This document shows, piece after piece, positions 28,527-38,812 of a stretch of 64,000 bases of DNA. Below the pieces are notes generated by a model. The model worked only from the letters and a program-made list of their open reading frames with translations. It was not told where the DNA came from and ran no database searches. This stretch comes from Microbacterium proteolyticum. GTDB lineage: Bacteria > Actinomycetota > Actinomycetes > Actinomycetales > Microbacteriaceae. The position numbers were made by a program, and so were the translations under genes. The first letter of the stretch is position 1, and each line of letters opens with the position of its first letter. The stretch spans positions 2,294,001-2,358,000 of the forward strand of contig NZ_JAUSZZ010000001.1 in NCBI RefSeq assembly GCF_030818075.1, written 5' to 3'.

Positions 28527-29428
28527 TTGGTCGCGCCGTTGACGATGGCGCTGGGCACGCCGTAGTCGGACAGGTCGTACTTGGCGAGCAGCTCCGTGTA
28601 GGTTCCGTCGTCCATCACGGCCTGGAGGGCGGCCTCCAACGCCTTGGTCAGGTCGGCGTTCTCCTTCAGCACACCGATGCCGGTGTAGGCGACACCGTAA
28701 CCGGAAGGGTTGGTCGGGTCGTGTACGACCTCGAAGTCGTTGCCGTCACCGCTGGTCTGGGCGGTGTGAGCGGCGGGCGCGGCATCGAAGACGTCGGCGA
28801 CGGCCTGGCCCGACTTGACGGCGAGGATGGCGTCGTTCTCGGTGGGGAGTTCGATCGAGGTGATGCTTCCGCTCGCGCACTTGGTCGACTCGGATGCCAC
28901 GAACTCGGCCTGGGTGGTGCCCTTCGCGACGGCGACGGACTTGCCGCACAGGTCGGCGAGAGAGGTGATCCCCTCGGGGTTTCCCTTCTCGACGAGGATG
29001 GCGAGTCCCGCTTGGAAGTAGTCGGTGAAATCGAGCACCTCCTCGCGCTTGGCGGTGTCGTTCATGCCGAACATGATGATGTCGTGCTTCTTCGACTGAA
29101 GTGACGGGATGATGCTGGTGAAGTCCTGCACCTCGAAGGTGAACGGCACGCCGAGCTCGGCGGAGAGGGCCTGACCGAGGTCGTAATCGAAGCCGCTCCA
29201 TTCCCCGCTGTCGCTTCTCATGACCATCGGGGCGTAGATGCCGCTGGCGACGTTGATGCCGTCCTTGAAGGCGGCGGGGACGAGAGACGCCAGGGGGGCG
29301 TCGGCGTTCGTCGTCGAGGTGGTGGCCGCCGACTCCGGCGAGGCGGGGGAGCTGCACCCCGACAGGCTCAACAGCAGGACGGTGGCGGCGGCGGCGGTGG
29401 TCAGTGCGGTGCGGCGATGGAGGGACAC
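28523..29428 (-). CDS. Amino acid ABC transporter substrate-binding lipoprotein
   Basis: Extracellular lipoprotein of about 301 aa, family 3 solute-binding. The signal [25 protein letters not shown] gives a lipobox Cys. The mature part has [58 protein letters not shown] and [14 protein letters not shown], all standard. The GTG at 29428 gives a normal basic n-region. An in-frame ATG at 29464 adds 12 polar, acidic residues and is less likely, though it has a -10-like TCTAAC nearby. It is the first gene of the importer operon and is divergent from the PucR regulator. Confidence 0.93.
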   Translation of the reverse strand: MSLHRRTALTTAAAATVLLLSLSGCSSPASPESAATTSTTNADAPLASLVPAAFKDGINVASGIYAPMVMRSDSGEWSGFDYDLGQALSAELGVPFTFEVQDFTSIIPSLQSKKHDIIMFGMNDTAKREEVLDFTDYFQAGLAILVEKGNPEGITSLADLCGKSVAVAKGTTQAEFVASESTKCASGSITSIELPTENDAILAVKSGQAVADVFDAAPAAHTAQTSGDGNDFEVVHDPTNPSGYGVAYTGIGVLKENADLTKALEAALQAVMDDGTYTELLAKYDLSDYGVPSAIVNGATK

Positions 29429-29500
29429 GTGGTTCTCGCTCTCGTTCTTCGGGTGGCGGGACATTGTCCACGTTAGAAAGCAGTCATCATCCGGGTCTTA

Positions 29501-29510
29501 TCCGATCGGA
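29501..29510. promoter_or_regulatory. Palindrome in the importer/PucR divergent promoter
   Basis: TCCGATCGGA is a perfect 10-bp palindrome between the divergent starts at 29428 and 29524. It is a candidate binding site for the PucR-family regulator. The assignment is by position only. Confidence 0.3.
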
Positions 29511-29523
29511 CTACGATTCCGTC

Positions 29524-31125
29524 ATGCCGTTGTCGGATCGTCTACCCGGGGGCCCGGGCCCGCAGGATCTCGCCGCGCTGCTGGGCCGCGTCGGATCCGC
29601 ACTTCTTCGTCGCGTGGACACCCACGATCGGGACGGTCAGCCAAGCGCCGTCGACCGAGCGGTCGCCGCGCGGGTCGTCCTGCACGACCCGCGCGACCCG
29701 TTGCCCGACGTCGCGGGGGCGATCCTGCTGGTCCCTGCGGTGAGTGTCGACGACGACCTCGAACCGCTCCTCGCGCACGCGGCAGCCCGCGGGTGCCCGG
29801 CGGTGGGAGTGAAGTTGCGCGGCGGCGATCCCGAGGCGCTGACGGCGCGAGCGGCGGCGCACGGCGTCGCGCTGCTGGCGGTCGACGACGACGCCGCATG
29901 GGAGCACGTCGTCTCGGTGCTGGAGTCGGCGCTGGGCTCATCGGCCTCCGGCGACGATCAGCGAGGCGGCGATTCGCTGTTCGCCCTCGCCCACGCCGCC
30001 GCCGCGAGCATCGGCGGTGCGGTGTCGATCGAGGATCTCGACCGCAGCGTCGTGGCGTACTCCACGGTGGAAGGCCAGCGACTGGACCGCCTCCGCGAGG
30101 AAGGCATCCTCGGCAGGCGCGTCCCCGATGTGGCGCACAACCTCGAGCGCTACCGCGCCGTCTCCGCGTCGACGCGGGTCGAGCGTTTCCCGGCCGTGGA
30201 CGACGCGCTGCCGCGAACGGCGTTGGCCATCCGGGCCGGATCGCGGGTACTCGGCTCCATCTGGGTGGTCGACCCGCCCGAAGGCGTCAGCGAGGCCGGT
30301 GAACGAACGCTCCGAGAGGCTGCGGGCCTGGCCGCCATGCATATGCTGCGTCGTCGCACGAGCGACGAGGTGCGCCTCCACCTGCGCGCTGAGATCGTGG
30401 GCGGAGCGCTCGAGGGACGCTGGTCGCCGCGCGAGACGCACCGGCGCCTCGCGCTCGCGCCGGGAGCGCGTCTCGGGCTGGTGGGGTTCGCCACGCTCGG
30501 GGCGGGTGCCGAATGGCTGACGATCCTGCCCTATCTGTCCCACGCGCTCTCGCGGTTCGTCGCCACGTTCCGCCCGGACGCCGGGGTCGTCGAGACCCCC
30601 TCCGCGGTGTACGTGCTGCTTCCCGACGGTGGCGGCAACGCCGCTCTCCGTCTGGCCCAGCAGGGCCTGGCGGCCCTCGCGCGAGGTTTCCGCGATCAAG
30701 CGTGTGCGGCCGTCGCGGGATCGCTGGGCGTCGAGGATCTCGTCGCCGCCCGCCGGGAGGTCGACGACATCCTGCGGGAGGTGCTGGCCGACGCGCTTCT
30801 GCCGCGTCTGTGCCGCCTCGACGACGTCCGCGAACGGGTGCTCGTCGCTCGGGTCAGTGATGAATTGTCGCGCGAGGAGAGGCTCCGCTCGAGCGGGGTG
30901 GCGGCTCTGCTGCGGAGCGACCGCGAGCAGCGCACGGAGTATCGCGCGTCGCTGCTGGCCTGGTTCGAGGAGCAGGCCGATGTGCGGGCGGCCGCGTCAC
31001 GACTCGGCGTGCATCCCAACACCCTGAGGTATCGCGTGCGACGGGCGGCCGAGCAGTTCGATCTCCCGATCGATGACGGCCCCTCTCGTCTGGGCCTGTG
31101 GATGCAACTTCGCGCGGCCGAGTGA
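29524..31125 (+). CDS. PucR-family transcriptional regulator
   Basis: Regulator of 533 aa. The N-terminus has a ligand-sensing region, the middle a GGDEF-like/CdaR region (HTAR-like segment THRRLALAPGARLGLVGF), and the C-terminus an HTH_30 domain, ADVRAAASRLGVHPNTLRYRVRRAAEQFD, near residues 480-508. PucR/CdaR relatives control purine, amino-acid or carbohydrate degradation. It is divergent from the amino-acid importer and enolase operon, which it likely controls. The ATG at 29524 is preceded 7 nt upstream by TACGAT, a -10-like element, and has no ribosome-binding site, so a leaderless transcript is plausible. Confidence 0.88.
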   Translation: MPLSDRLPGGPGPQDLAALLGRVGSALLRRVDTHDRDGQPSAVDRAVAARVVLHDPRDPLPDVAGAILLVPAVSVDDDLEPLLAHAAARGCPAVGVKLRGGDPEALTARAAAHGVALLAVDDDAAWEHVVSVLESALGSSASGDDQRGGDSLFALAHAAAASIGGAVSIEDLDRSVVAYSTVEGQRLDRLREEGILGRRVPDVAHNLERYRAVSASTRVERFPAVDDALPRTALAIRAGSRVLGSIWVVDPPEGVSEAGERTLREAAGLAAMHMLRRRTSDEVRLHLRAEIVGGALEGRWSPRETHRRLALAPGARLGLVGFATLGAGAEWLTILPYLSHALSRFVATFRPDAGVVETPSAVYVLLPDGGGNAALRLAQQGLAALARGFRDQACAAVAGSLGVEDLVAARREVDDILREVLADALLPRLCRLDDVRERVLVARVSDELSREERLRSSGVAALLRSDREQRTEYRASLLAWFEEQADVRAAASRLGVHPNTLRYRVRRAAEQFDLPIDDGPSRLGLWMQLRAAE

Positions 31126-31175
31126 CCGACGGGTGTGGGTCTGCCGGCCACGCCACCAGGCGGGCGCCGCGCCCC

Positions 31176-32126
31176 TCACCGCGCGTCGAGCAGGGCGTCT
31201 TCGTCGTCGGCGTCGCGGTCGCGCGGGCGCTTGCGCGCACGGTGCAGGGCGACCGGGTCGACGCGACGCGGCTCGGCCGACGTCTTCTCCTGCGCCGGAG
31301 CCGGCGTGTCGTCATCGTCGAGGTCGTCGGCGTCTTCCCGGCGCAGCCGGCGTTCATTGACGATCACGTACCCGATGAAGGCGAAGCCCATCACGGCGAA
31401 GAGGATCCACTGGATGGCGTACGACAGGTAGGGGCCCGGGTCGTTGCTGGGCGGATCGATCGGTTGCGGTGCGGTCGCGGGTGCGGGCGTCTCCGCCATG
31501 AGCAGGCCGTAGGCGCCCGGCTCGATGGGGCCGGTCTGTTCTGCCACCAGGCCGAGGTTGATGGTCGGGACCTGCCCCGCTGCGGCGGAGCGGCCTGAAG
31601 ACGGGGCGGCCTCCTCGGGCCGCAGTCGCACCTCGACCACCACCTCGCCCGTCGGCGGTGCGGGGATCAGGTCGGGCAGGGACTGCCGGTCGCCCGGGGC
31701 GAGCCAGCCGCGGTCGACGAGGAACACGCGCCCGTCGGTGAGCTCGAACGGCACGAGTTGCTCGTAGGCCGCGGATCCGCCGTGAGCGCGGTTGCGCACG
31801 AGCAGCTGCTCGTCGGAAAGGTAGCGGCCTTCGAGTCGCACCGGGCGCCATTCGTCGGCGGGGTTCAACGGTGCTCCGGGTGCCAACAGGTCTCCGAGGG
31901 GCACGGGGATGGCGTCGTAATTCGCCTCGACGAGCTGCAGCTGCTCGCTGCGCTCGGCGTTTCGCGAGAACTGCCAGTGCGAGAGGAACGCGCAGGCGAT
32001 CGCGAAAAGGATCGCCACGCCGATGTACATCGCCCAGCGCGCGGCGGCCGGGGTTTCGCGTGCGCTCAGGGACGGTCTGGCGTCGACGCGCGCTCCGCGA
32101 TCGCTCACGTCGTGTGTTTTCGCCAC
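31176..32126 (-). CDS. SURF1 family cytochrome oxidase assembly protein
   Basis: Membrane protein of 316 aa for cytochrome c oxidase biogenesis. There are two transmembrane helices, near residues 31-50 and 238-258, with an extracytoplasmic domain between. SURF1 motifs are WQFSRNAERSEQL after helix 1, WRPVRLEGRYLSDEQLLVRNR, and VFLVDRGWLAPGD; YLSYAIQWILFAVMGFAFIGYVI is the second helix. The acidic, Asp/Arg-rich C-terminal tail of about 50 residues is actinobacterial. It goes with ctaA and ctaB functionally. It is convergent with the PucR gene. Confidence 0.92.
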   Translation of the reverse strand: MAKTHDVSDRGARVDARPSLSARETPAAARWAMYIGVAILFAIACAFLSHWQFSRNAERSEQLQLVEANYDAIPVPLGDLLAPGAPLNPADEWRPVRLEGRYLSDEQLLVRNRAHGGSAAYEQLVPFELTDGRVFLVDRGWLAPGDRQSLPDLIPAPPTGEVVVEVRLRPEEAAPSSGRSAAAGQVPTINLGLVAEQTGPIEPGAYGLLMAETPAPATAPQPIDPPSNDPGPYLSYAIQWILFAVMGFAFIGYVIVNERRLRREDADDLDDDDTPAPAQEKTSAEPRRVDPVALHRARKRPRDRDADDEDALLDAR

Positions 32127-32162
32127 GTCTTCCAGGGTACGTCGGTCAGGCCGTGGGCGCGC

Positions 32163-32369
32163 TCATGCCGGATCGGCCGCGAGCGACCCGACCTCGACGG
32201 GGAAGTCACGCGCCGTCAGGAACTCACGGAGGTAGACGACGTGCTCGTCGCACGCGACCCACGTCTTGAGGCGATCGACGGCGTGAATACGCGGGTTGCG
32301 CCACCGCAGGGTCCAGACGGCCTTCTCACGGCATCCCGCTCGTGAGCACTCGGTCTGTTCCGGAGTCAC
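32163..32369 (-). CDS. Small conserved Cys-containing protein
   Basis: A 68-aa protein of unknown function. It has three cysteines (CSRAGCREKA near residues 8-13 and WVACDEH near residue 40) and two histidines, so metal binding is possible but unproven. It recurs in actinobacteria next to SURF1, DUF3099 and fabG and is often mislabelled acetone carboxylase. The GTG at 32369 overlaps the DUF3099 stop by 4 nt, so they are co-translated. Confidence 0.75.
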   Translation of the reverse strand: MTPEQTECSRAGCREKAVWTLRWRNPRIHAVDRLKTWVACDEHVVYLREFLTARDFPVEVGSLAADPA

Positions 32370-32734
32370 GCGTCGTTCTCGCGCGGCGGATCGATGCGGG
32401 GCGTCTCGGCGATGCGGATGACGACGGGGGCATCGGATGCCGTCGGCGCGGTCGGTGCGGGACGCGGTGCCTCGATGGCGCGATCGGGGTCTATCCGCGT
32501 GGTCTCAGCGGCATCCTGGCCCACGTTGGCCACGATGACCGCGACGTAGGGCAGGAAGATGGCGCCCGCGGCGAAGACGAAGGTGTACCAGCCGTAGGGC
32601 TGGACCACGGCCATGGCGATGAAGCACGCGATGCGGATCCCCATCATCAGCATGTACTTCGCGAAACGACCGTCGGCGTCCTCCCGGGGAGCGGTGGGGA
32701 GCGACGTCGCAGACTGGGCGCGGTTTGTCTTCAC
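32366..32734 (-). CDS. DUF3099 membrane protein
   Basis: A 122-aa protein with two hydrophobic helices, near residues 27-45 (MLMMGIRIACFIAMAVV) and 49-71 (YTFVFAAGAIFLPYVAVIVANVG), followed by a proline/alanine-rich cytoplasmic tail. The pattern and the SURF1-small protein-DUF3099-fabG order identify the family. Function is unknown. GTG start at 32734. Confidence 0.82.
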   Translation of the reverse strand: MKTNRAQSATSLPTAPREDADGRFAKYMLMMGIRIACFIAMAVVQPYGWYTFVFAAGAIFLPYVAVIVANVGQDAAETTRIDPDRAIEAPRPAPTAPTASDAPVVIRIAETPRIDPPRENDA

Positions 32735-33023
32735 AGTGGTCTCAGGGTACGCCCGTCTCGATGGGGTACGGCGCGTTCCGGCGGCCGTCTTCTCGACGTC
32801 ATGACAAGCGGCCCGGTCGCCGCGCTGCGGGTGCCGTTCGAGGGCGACACCCCCAGCGATCGTGAGGTGAGCAGGCGCCGTGGCGCAGGTCCGATCCGCC
32901 GGCGGTGCGATGATGCTCCGTCACCGGTTCAGTGGGACGTGTCTCCGGCTGGGCGGGGCGGTCGCAGTGCGGTCTCTCGCTAGGCTGGGCCGGTTACGTC
33001 CCCGCACGCACAGGAGTGTCACC

Positions 33024-33734
33024 ATGTCCCAGGACCGCGTCGTCGTCGTCACCGGAGGAAACCGGGGCATCGGTCGTGCCATCGCCGAGCGTTTCGTCGC
33101 CGAGGGGTGGAAGGTCGCCGTCACCGCCCGCTCGGGTGAGGGGCCCGAGGGAACGCTGACCGTTCGCGCCGACGTCACGGATGCGGCCGCCGTCGACGCC
33201 GCTTTCTCGCAGGTCGAGGCCGAACTCGGTCCGATCGCCGTGGTCGTCGCCAACGCCGGTGTGACCAAGGACACGCTGCTCCTGCGCATGAGCGAAGACG
33301 ACTTCGACAGCGTCGTCAACACCAACCTCGGCGGTGCGTTCCGCGTCGTCAAGCGCGCGTCGAAGGGCATGCTCAAGGCGCGGTGGGGCCGCGTCATCCT
33401 CATCTCCAGCGTCGTGGGGCTCTACGGCTCGGCCGGGCAGGTCAACTACGCCGCCTCCAAGAGCGCACTCGTCGGCTTCGCCCGTTCCCTGACGCGCGAG
33501 CTCGGCGGTCGCGGAATCACCGCGAACGTCGTGGCTCCCGGCTTCATCGAGACCGACATGACCGCCGAACTGCCCGCCGACACGCAGGCCGAGTACAAGA
33601 AGAACATCCCGGCCGGGCGCTTCGCCTCGCCCGATGAGGTCGCCGGCGTCGTGACATGGCTGGCCGGCGACGGCGCGGCCTACATCTCCGGCGCCGTCAT
33701 CCCGGTCGACGGCGGTCTCGGTATGGGGCACTGA
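33024..33734 (+). CDS. fabG: 3-oxoacyl-ACP reductase FabG
   Basis: SDR-family NADPH reductase of 236 aa for the first reduction of fatty-acid elongation. TGGNRGIGRAIA at residues 10-21 binds the cofactor. VANAG at 75-79, catalytic Ser at 128-129 (LISSVVG), Tyr142 and Lys146 (VNYAASKSA) form the active site, and PGFIETDMT is the FabG-type end of the loop. Start ATG 33024, with CAGGAG upstream. It is divergent from DUF3099 (289 nt), the usual arrangement. No other fatty-acid gene is nearby. Confidence 0.94.
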   Translation: MSQDRVVVVTGGNRGIGRAIAERFVAEGWKVAVTARSGEGPEGTLTVRADVTDAAAVDAAFSQVEAELGPIAVVVANAGVTKDTLLLRMSEDDFDSVVNTNLGGAFRVVKRASKGMLKARWGRVILISSVVGLYGSAGQVNYAASKSALVGFARSLTRELGGRGITANVVAPGFIETDMTAELPADTQAEYKKNIPAGRFASPDEVAGVVTWLAGDGAAYISGAVIPVDGGLGMGH

Positions 33735-33976
33735 CCCACCTCGCGTCGTCGCCGTGAGGGCGCGCTGCCCGGGGTGGTCGCCGCGAGGGGGCGCCCGGAC
33801 CGACGCCGTCACCGTTCGGGGCGTTCGTCGGGTCGTCGCCGCGAGGGTACGCTGCGAGGGCGCCGTCGCCGCGAGCGTCCTTCGTCGTGCGTTGCATCCG
33901 GCCGGTCCCCCGCGCGGCGCGCGGCACTCGATTCTCGTCGAGCGACCCGCGTTTCCCGTCGCGCGGCGCGCGCCGT
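33735..33976. repeat. Gene-free spacer with degenerate GTCGCCGCGAGGG repeats
   Basis: This 242-nt convergent gap holds at least four copies of a GTCGCCG(C/T)GAGGG core (near 33747, 33777, 33834 and 33867), several followed by a CGCTGC or GCGCCC block. Spacing is irregular. No gene or terminator hairpin is recognised. Confidence 0.55.
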
Positions 33977-34654
33977 TCATCTCACCGCCGCGACCAGCTT
34001 CTCCGAGAACTCAACGGGCTGCGAGAACTGCGGCCAATGGCCCGAGCCCAGGTGAACCACCTCGACGTCGTCGAGGCGACCGAATTCGGCGGCGTAGGCG
34101 CCCCAATCGGCCAGCACGCGCGGCAGGGACTCGGCATCGAGCTGACCGGACAGGATCGTCACCGGAATCGCGAAGCGTCGATCGTCGCCGAGCGTGACCG
34201 GTGAGGTGGGCACCCGGCCCGGGACGTCGACCACCTGCTTCGCGGTCCGGCGGCGGGTCTCGTCGTCGATGTCGGCGACGTCGTCGGCGTCGAAGGAGTC
34301 CCACCCCGGGAAGTGCACGACACCGTCGTCGACGGGGAACTCGGAGATCATCGCGCCGGGGTGCGGCACGATCGTGTCGACCAGGATGACGCGCGCGACG
34401 CTGTCGGGTCTGCGGTCGGCCGCGCCCCAGGCGACGTTGCCGCCGCCCGAATGCCCGACGAGGACGACCGGGTGGTCGAATCGGTCGATCTCGGACACGA
34501 CCGCGTCGACCCAGTCGTCGATCACGAGGTCGCCGACGGCCGGCCCGGGCAGGCTCAGCGGGTGCGGTCGGTGCCCCGCCGCTTCGAGGGCGGGGATGAC
34601 GTCGTCCCACGACGACGCGGTGAGCCAGAGACCCGGTATGAGGATGATGTCCAT
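33977..34654 (-). CDS. Alpha/beta hydrolase
   Basis: A 225-aa alpha/beta hydrolase. It opens MDIILIPGLWLTASSWDDVIPALEAAGH (oxyanion region). The nucleophile elbow is VGHSGGG near residue 78 (catalytic Ser), an Asp follows in the middle, and GSGHWPQFSQP near residue 205 supplies the catalytic His. The substrate is unknown. It is monocistronic, convergent with fabG. Confidence 0.82.
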   Translation of the reverse strand: MDIILIPGLWLTASSWDDVIPALEAAGHRPHPLSLPGPAVGDLVIDDWVDAVVSEIDRFDHPVVLVGHSGGGNVAWGAADRRPDSVARVILVDTIVPHPGAMISEFPVDDGVVHFPGWDSFDADDVADIDDETRRRTAKQVVDVPGRVPTSPVTLGDDRRFAIPVTILSGQLDAESLPRVLADWGAYAAEFGRLDDVEVVHLGSGHWPQFSQPVEFSEKLVAAVR

Positions 34655-34754
34655 GCCGGGATGGTAGAGCGGGGTTCCGACATCGGGAAGCGGGGTGTGG
34701 GACGGGTCCGGGGCGCTGCGACGGGTCCGGGGCGTCGGTTCCGGGCGGATCGGG

Positions 34755-35396
34755 TCAGCGCGGGAGCAGCGGGATGACCTCGGCCAGGTCGACGGCGTCG
34801 ATCACGAGGTCGGCACGCTCCCGCACCGCGGGCTTGGCGTTGAAGGCCAGACCGAGGCCGGCGACCGCCATCATCTCGAGGTCGTTCGCACCGTCGCCGA
34901 TCGCGAAGGTGAGGGCGAGGGGCACGCCGTGATCGGCCGCCCAGGTGCGGAGCGTCTCGGCCTTCGCCGTGGCATCCACGATGTCCCCCTCAACTTCGCC
35001 GGTGAGGGAGCCGTCGGCGGCCGCGAGGCGATTGGCGCGCCAGACGTCGACGCCGAGATCGGGAGCGACGGTGTCGAGCACCTCGTGGAATCCGCCCGAG
35101 ACGACGCCGACGCGCCCGCCGCGTTCGTGCACGGCCGCGACGAGCTCGCGCACGCCGGGGGTGGGCTCGATCCGCGCGATGGCCCGCGCGAATGCGTCGG
35201 TCGAGACACCCTCCAGGGCCCGTACACGCGAGCGCAGGCTCGTGGCGAAGTCGACCTCGCCGCGCATGGCGGCTTCGGTCGCGGCCGCCACCTCGGCCCC
35301 GCGACCGGCTTCGTCGGCGAGGAGTTCGATGACCTCGTTGCGGATCAGGGTGGAGTCGGCGTCGAGCACGACGAGGAAACGAGCAGGCGCAGGCAC
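34755..35396 (-). CDS. serB: Phosphoserine phosphatase SerB
   Basis: HAD-family hydrolase of 213 aa that makes L-serine from O-phosphoserine. The nucleophile motif VVLDADSTL has Asp12 and Asp14, motif II is VVSGGFHEV, and motif III/IV is IGDGANDLEMM near the C-terminus. The start is set at GTG 35396, which gives the family's length. A longer frame to 35645 adds an Arg-rich, unlike-family leader. There is no ACT domain. It is divergent from luxS. Confidence 0.92.
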   Translation of the reverse strand: MPAPARFLVVLDADSTLIRNEVIELLADEAGRGAEVAAATEAAMRGEVDFATSLRSRVRALEGVSTDAFARAIARIEPTPGVRELVAAVHERGGRVGVVSGGFHEVLDTVAPDLGVDVWRANRLAAADGSLTGEVEGDIVDATAKAETLRTWAADHGVPLALTFAIGDGANDLEMMAVAGLGLAFNAKPAVRERADLVIDAVDLAEVIPLLPR

Positions 35397-35610
35397 GCGC
35401 TCGACCCTAGCGGTTCGCGCGGTGGCGCATCGTTCGAGGGTCCCGGCGCACGGCACGGGCGTGGCGCGGAGACGCTCCACCCGAATGGTCGTCCGGGGGT
35501 GTCGAGGCGGGAACGCCGCCGGATGTCGCCGGGCGTCACCCGCCGATCCCGATGTCGGCGGGCGCGCGTAGGCTTCTCCGGTACCGCCTACTTCGAAGAA
35601 GGGATCCTCC

Positions 35611-36084
35611 ATGGCCGATGTCGAGAGCTTCACCCTGGACCACACCGCCGTGCTGGCGCCCTATGTCCGCCTCATCGGATCGGAGTCGGGCCCGCGCGGC
35701 GACGTCATCTCCAACTTCGACCTCCGCCTCGTCCAGCCCAACGAGGGCGAGATCCCCACGGCGGGTCTGCACACCATCGAGCACCTGCTGGCCAGCCTCG
35801 TGCGCGACCGCATCGACGGTCTCATCGACATCTCGCCGTTCGGATGCCGCACGGGCTTTCACGTCATCATGTGGGGCGAGCCCGACGTGGCGGCCCTGGT
35901 CGATGCGATCTCCGACTCGTTGCGCGCGATCGCCGAAGACGTGCAGTGGGAGGACGTCCCCGGCACCGACGCGTACAGCTGCGGCAACTACCGCGACCAC
36001 AGCCTGCACAGCGCGCGCGAGTGGTCGAAGGCCGTGCTCGAGAAGGGCATCTCGCGCGACGCGTTCGCGCGCGTCGGAGTCTGA
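35611..36084 (+). CDS. luxS: S-ribosylhomocysteine lyase LuxS
   Basis: Metallo-enzyme of 157 aa that cleaves S-ribosylhomocysteine to homocysteine and DPD, the AI-2 precursor. HTIEHL (His54, Glu57, His58), Cys79 in SPFGCRTGF, and Cys124 in YSCGNY give the complete metal and catalytic set. Start ATG 35611, with GGGATCC-like spacing and a GAAGAAGGGATCC site upstream. No pfs or metabolic partner is next to it in this window. A perfect 24-bp hairpin follows and is shared with glgC. Confidence 0.97.
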   Translation: MADVESFTLDHTAVLAPYVRLIGSESGPRGDVISNFDLRLVQPNEGEIPTAGLHTIEHLLASLVRDRIDGLIDISPFGCRTGFHVIMWGEPDVAALVDAISDSLRAIAEDVQWEDVPGTDAYSCGNYRDHSLHSAREWSKAVLEKGISRDAFARVGV

Positions 36085-36096
36085 ACCCACGCGTTC

Positions 36097-36149
36097 CCGG
36101 ATGCCGAAGGGGCGGTGACCAGTTCGGTCACCGCCCCTTCGGCATCCGG
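36097..36149. terminator. Perfect 24-bp bidirectional terminator between luxS and glgC
   Basis: Two perfect 24-nt arms (36097-36120 and 36126-36149) flank the loop AGTTC. The hairpin sits 12 nt after the luxS stop and 16 nt after the glgC stop (convergent), so it may serve both. Both arms carry the GGATGCC/GGCATCC heptamer. The U-tract is weak on each side. Confidence 0.85.
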
Positions 36150-36165
36150 AAGTCCCGGCATCCCG

Positions 36166-37410
<1,245 letters not shown>

Positions 37411-37486
37411 GGCACAACACTAGGGGTCGCGGGAGCGTGCGGGAACACATGCGCGGCGCGCCGTCCGCTGTACTACGGTTCGTCTC

Positions 37487-38683
37487 ATGCGCGTCGACAT
37501 CGTGACCAAGGAGTACCCGCCGGAGATCTACGGGGGAGCCGGGGTGCACGCCACGGAATTGGTCAAGGCGCTGCGAGCGGAGGGCACCGACGTGCAGGTC
37601 CGCGCGTTCGGTGCCGACCGCGACGAACCCGACACCACCTCGTACGGCGTCCCGGCCGAACTGGCCTCGGCCAACGGCGCCATCCAGACGCTGGGCACCG
37701 ACCTCGAGATCGTGTCCGACATCGCCGGTGCCGACGTGGTGCACTCGCACACCTGGTACGCGAACTTCGCCGGGCACCTGGCATCCCTCCTCCACGGCAT
37801 CCCGCACATCGTCACCGCTCACAGCCTCGAGCCCCTGCGACCCTGGAAGGCCGAACAGCTCGGCGGTGGGTACGCGGTGTCGAGCTTCATCGAGAAGACC
37901 GCGTACGAGGGAGCCGCCGCGGTGGTCGCGGTGAGTTCGGGGATGCGCGACGACATCCTGCGCAGCTACCCGTCGCTGGACCCCGGCAAGGTGCGGGTGA
38001 TCTACAACGGCATCGACACCGAGTCGTGGCATCCGGTGTCCGACGACGACTTCCTCGCGTCCGTGGGGATCGATCCGTCGCGCCCCTCCGTCGTCTTCGT
38101 GGGACGCATCACCCGGCAGAAGGGGTTGCCCTACCTGCTGCGCGCGGCCGAGCAGCTGCCGCCCGAGGTGCAGCTCGTGCTCTGCGCGGGAGCGCCCGAC
38201 ACCCCGCAGATCATGGCCGAGGTGCAGGAACTCGTGCGCGGCCTTCAAGCCACGCGCGACGGCGTCGTCTGGATTGAGAAGCTGCTCCCGCGGGCCGAGC
38301 TGTGCGCCATCCTCACCGCGGCGACGACGTTCGTGTGCCCGTCGGTGTACGAACCGCTCGGGATCGTCAACCTCGAAGCCATGGCGTGTGGTGCGGCCGT
38401 CGTGGGCACCGCCACCGGCGGCATCCCGGAGGTCGTCGTGGACGGCGTCACGGGCCGCCTCGTGCCCATCGAACAGGTGCAGGACGGGACGGGCACGCCC
38501 GTGGACCCCGAACGGTTCGTGGCGGATCTCGCTCGGGTGCTCACCGAGGTGGTGACGGATGCCGACACGGCCCGCTCCTACGGCGAGGCCGGGCGCCAGC
38601 GCGCCATCGACGATTTCAGCTGGGCGGCGATCGCGCAGACGACGACGGCGTTGTACGCCGAGGTGGCCGGGGCCGCGCGGTAG
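37487..38683 (+). CDS. glgA: GT4 glycogen synthase / alpha-maltose-1-phosphate synthase (GlgA/GlgM type)
   Basis: GT4 glycosyltransferase of 398 aa, using ADP-glucose made by GlgC. MRVDIVTKEYPPEIYGGAGVH is the actinobacterial N-terminus; VFVGRITRQKGLPYLLRAA and VCPSVYEPLGIVNLEAMACG (Glu-x7-Glu) are the GT4 donor-site motifs. In mycobacteria the equivalent, GlgM, makes maltose-1-phosphate, so the product may be that or a glucan. Divergent pairing with glgC supports the role. A 12-bp hairpin follows at 38782. Confidence 0.93.
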   Translation: MRVDIVTKEYPPEIYGGAGVHATELVKALRAEGTDVQVRAFGADRDEPDTTSYGVPAELASANGAIQTLGTDLEIVSDIAGADVVHSHTWYANFAGHLASLLHGIPHIVTAHSLEPLRPWKAEQLGGGYAVSSFIEKTAYEGAAAVVAVSSGMRDDILRSYPSLDPGKVRVIYNGIDTESWHPVSDDDFLASVGIDPSRPSVVFVGRITRQKGLPYLLRAAEQLPPEVQLVLCAGAPDTPQIMAEVQELVRGLQATRDGVVWIEKLLPRAELCAILTAATTFVCPSVYEPLGIVNLEAMACGAAVVGTATGGIPEVVVDGVTGRLVPIEQVQDGTGTPVDPERFVADLARVLTEVVTDADTARSYGEAGRQRAIDDFSWAAIAQTTTALYAEVAGAAR

Positions 38684-38781
38684 CTCACGGCAGCCGCGTC
38701 GGCGCACGCGGATGCGGCGGATGCCGTGGGACCGCGGTTCGCACACTCGGTGGCGGCGCTGCTTCACGCCCCACCCGAGGG

Positions 38782-38812
38782 CGCCGTCGCCGGTCGATCC
38801 CCGGCGACGGCG
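38782..38812 (+). terminator. Hairpin after glgA
   Basis: Perfect 12-nt arms CGCCGTCGCCGG and CCGGCGACGGCG with a 7-nt loop, 98 nt after the glgA stop. There is no T-tract, so it may be a Rho-dependent or weak terminator. Confidence 0.55.
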
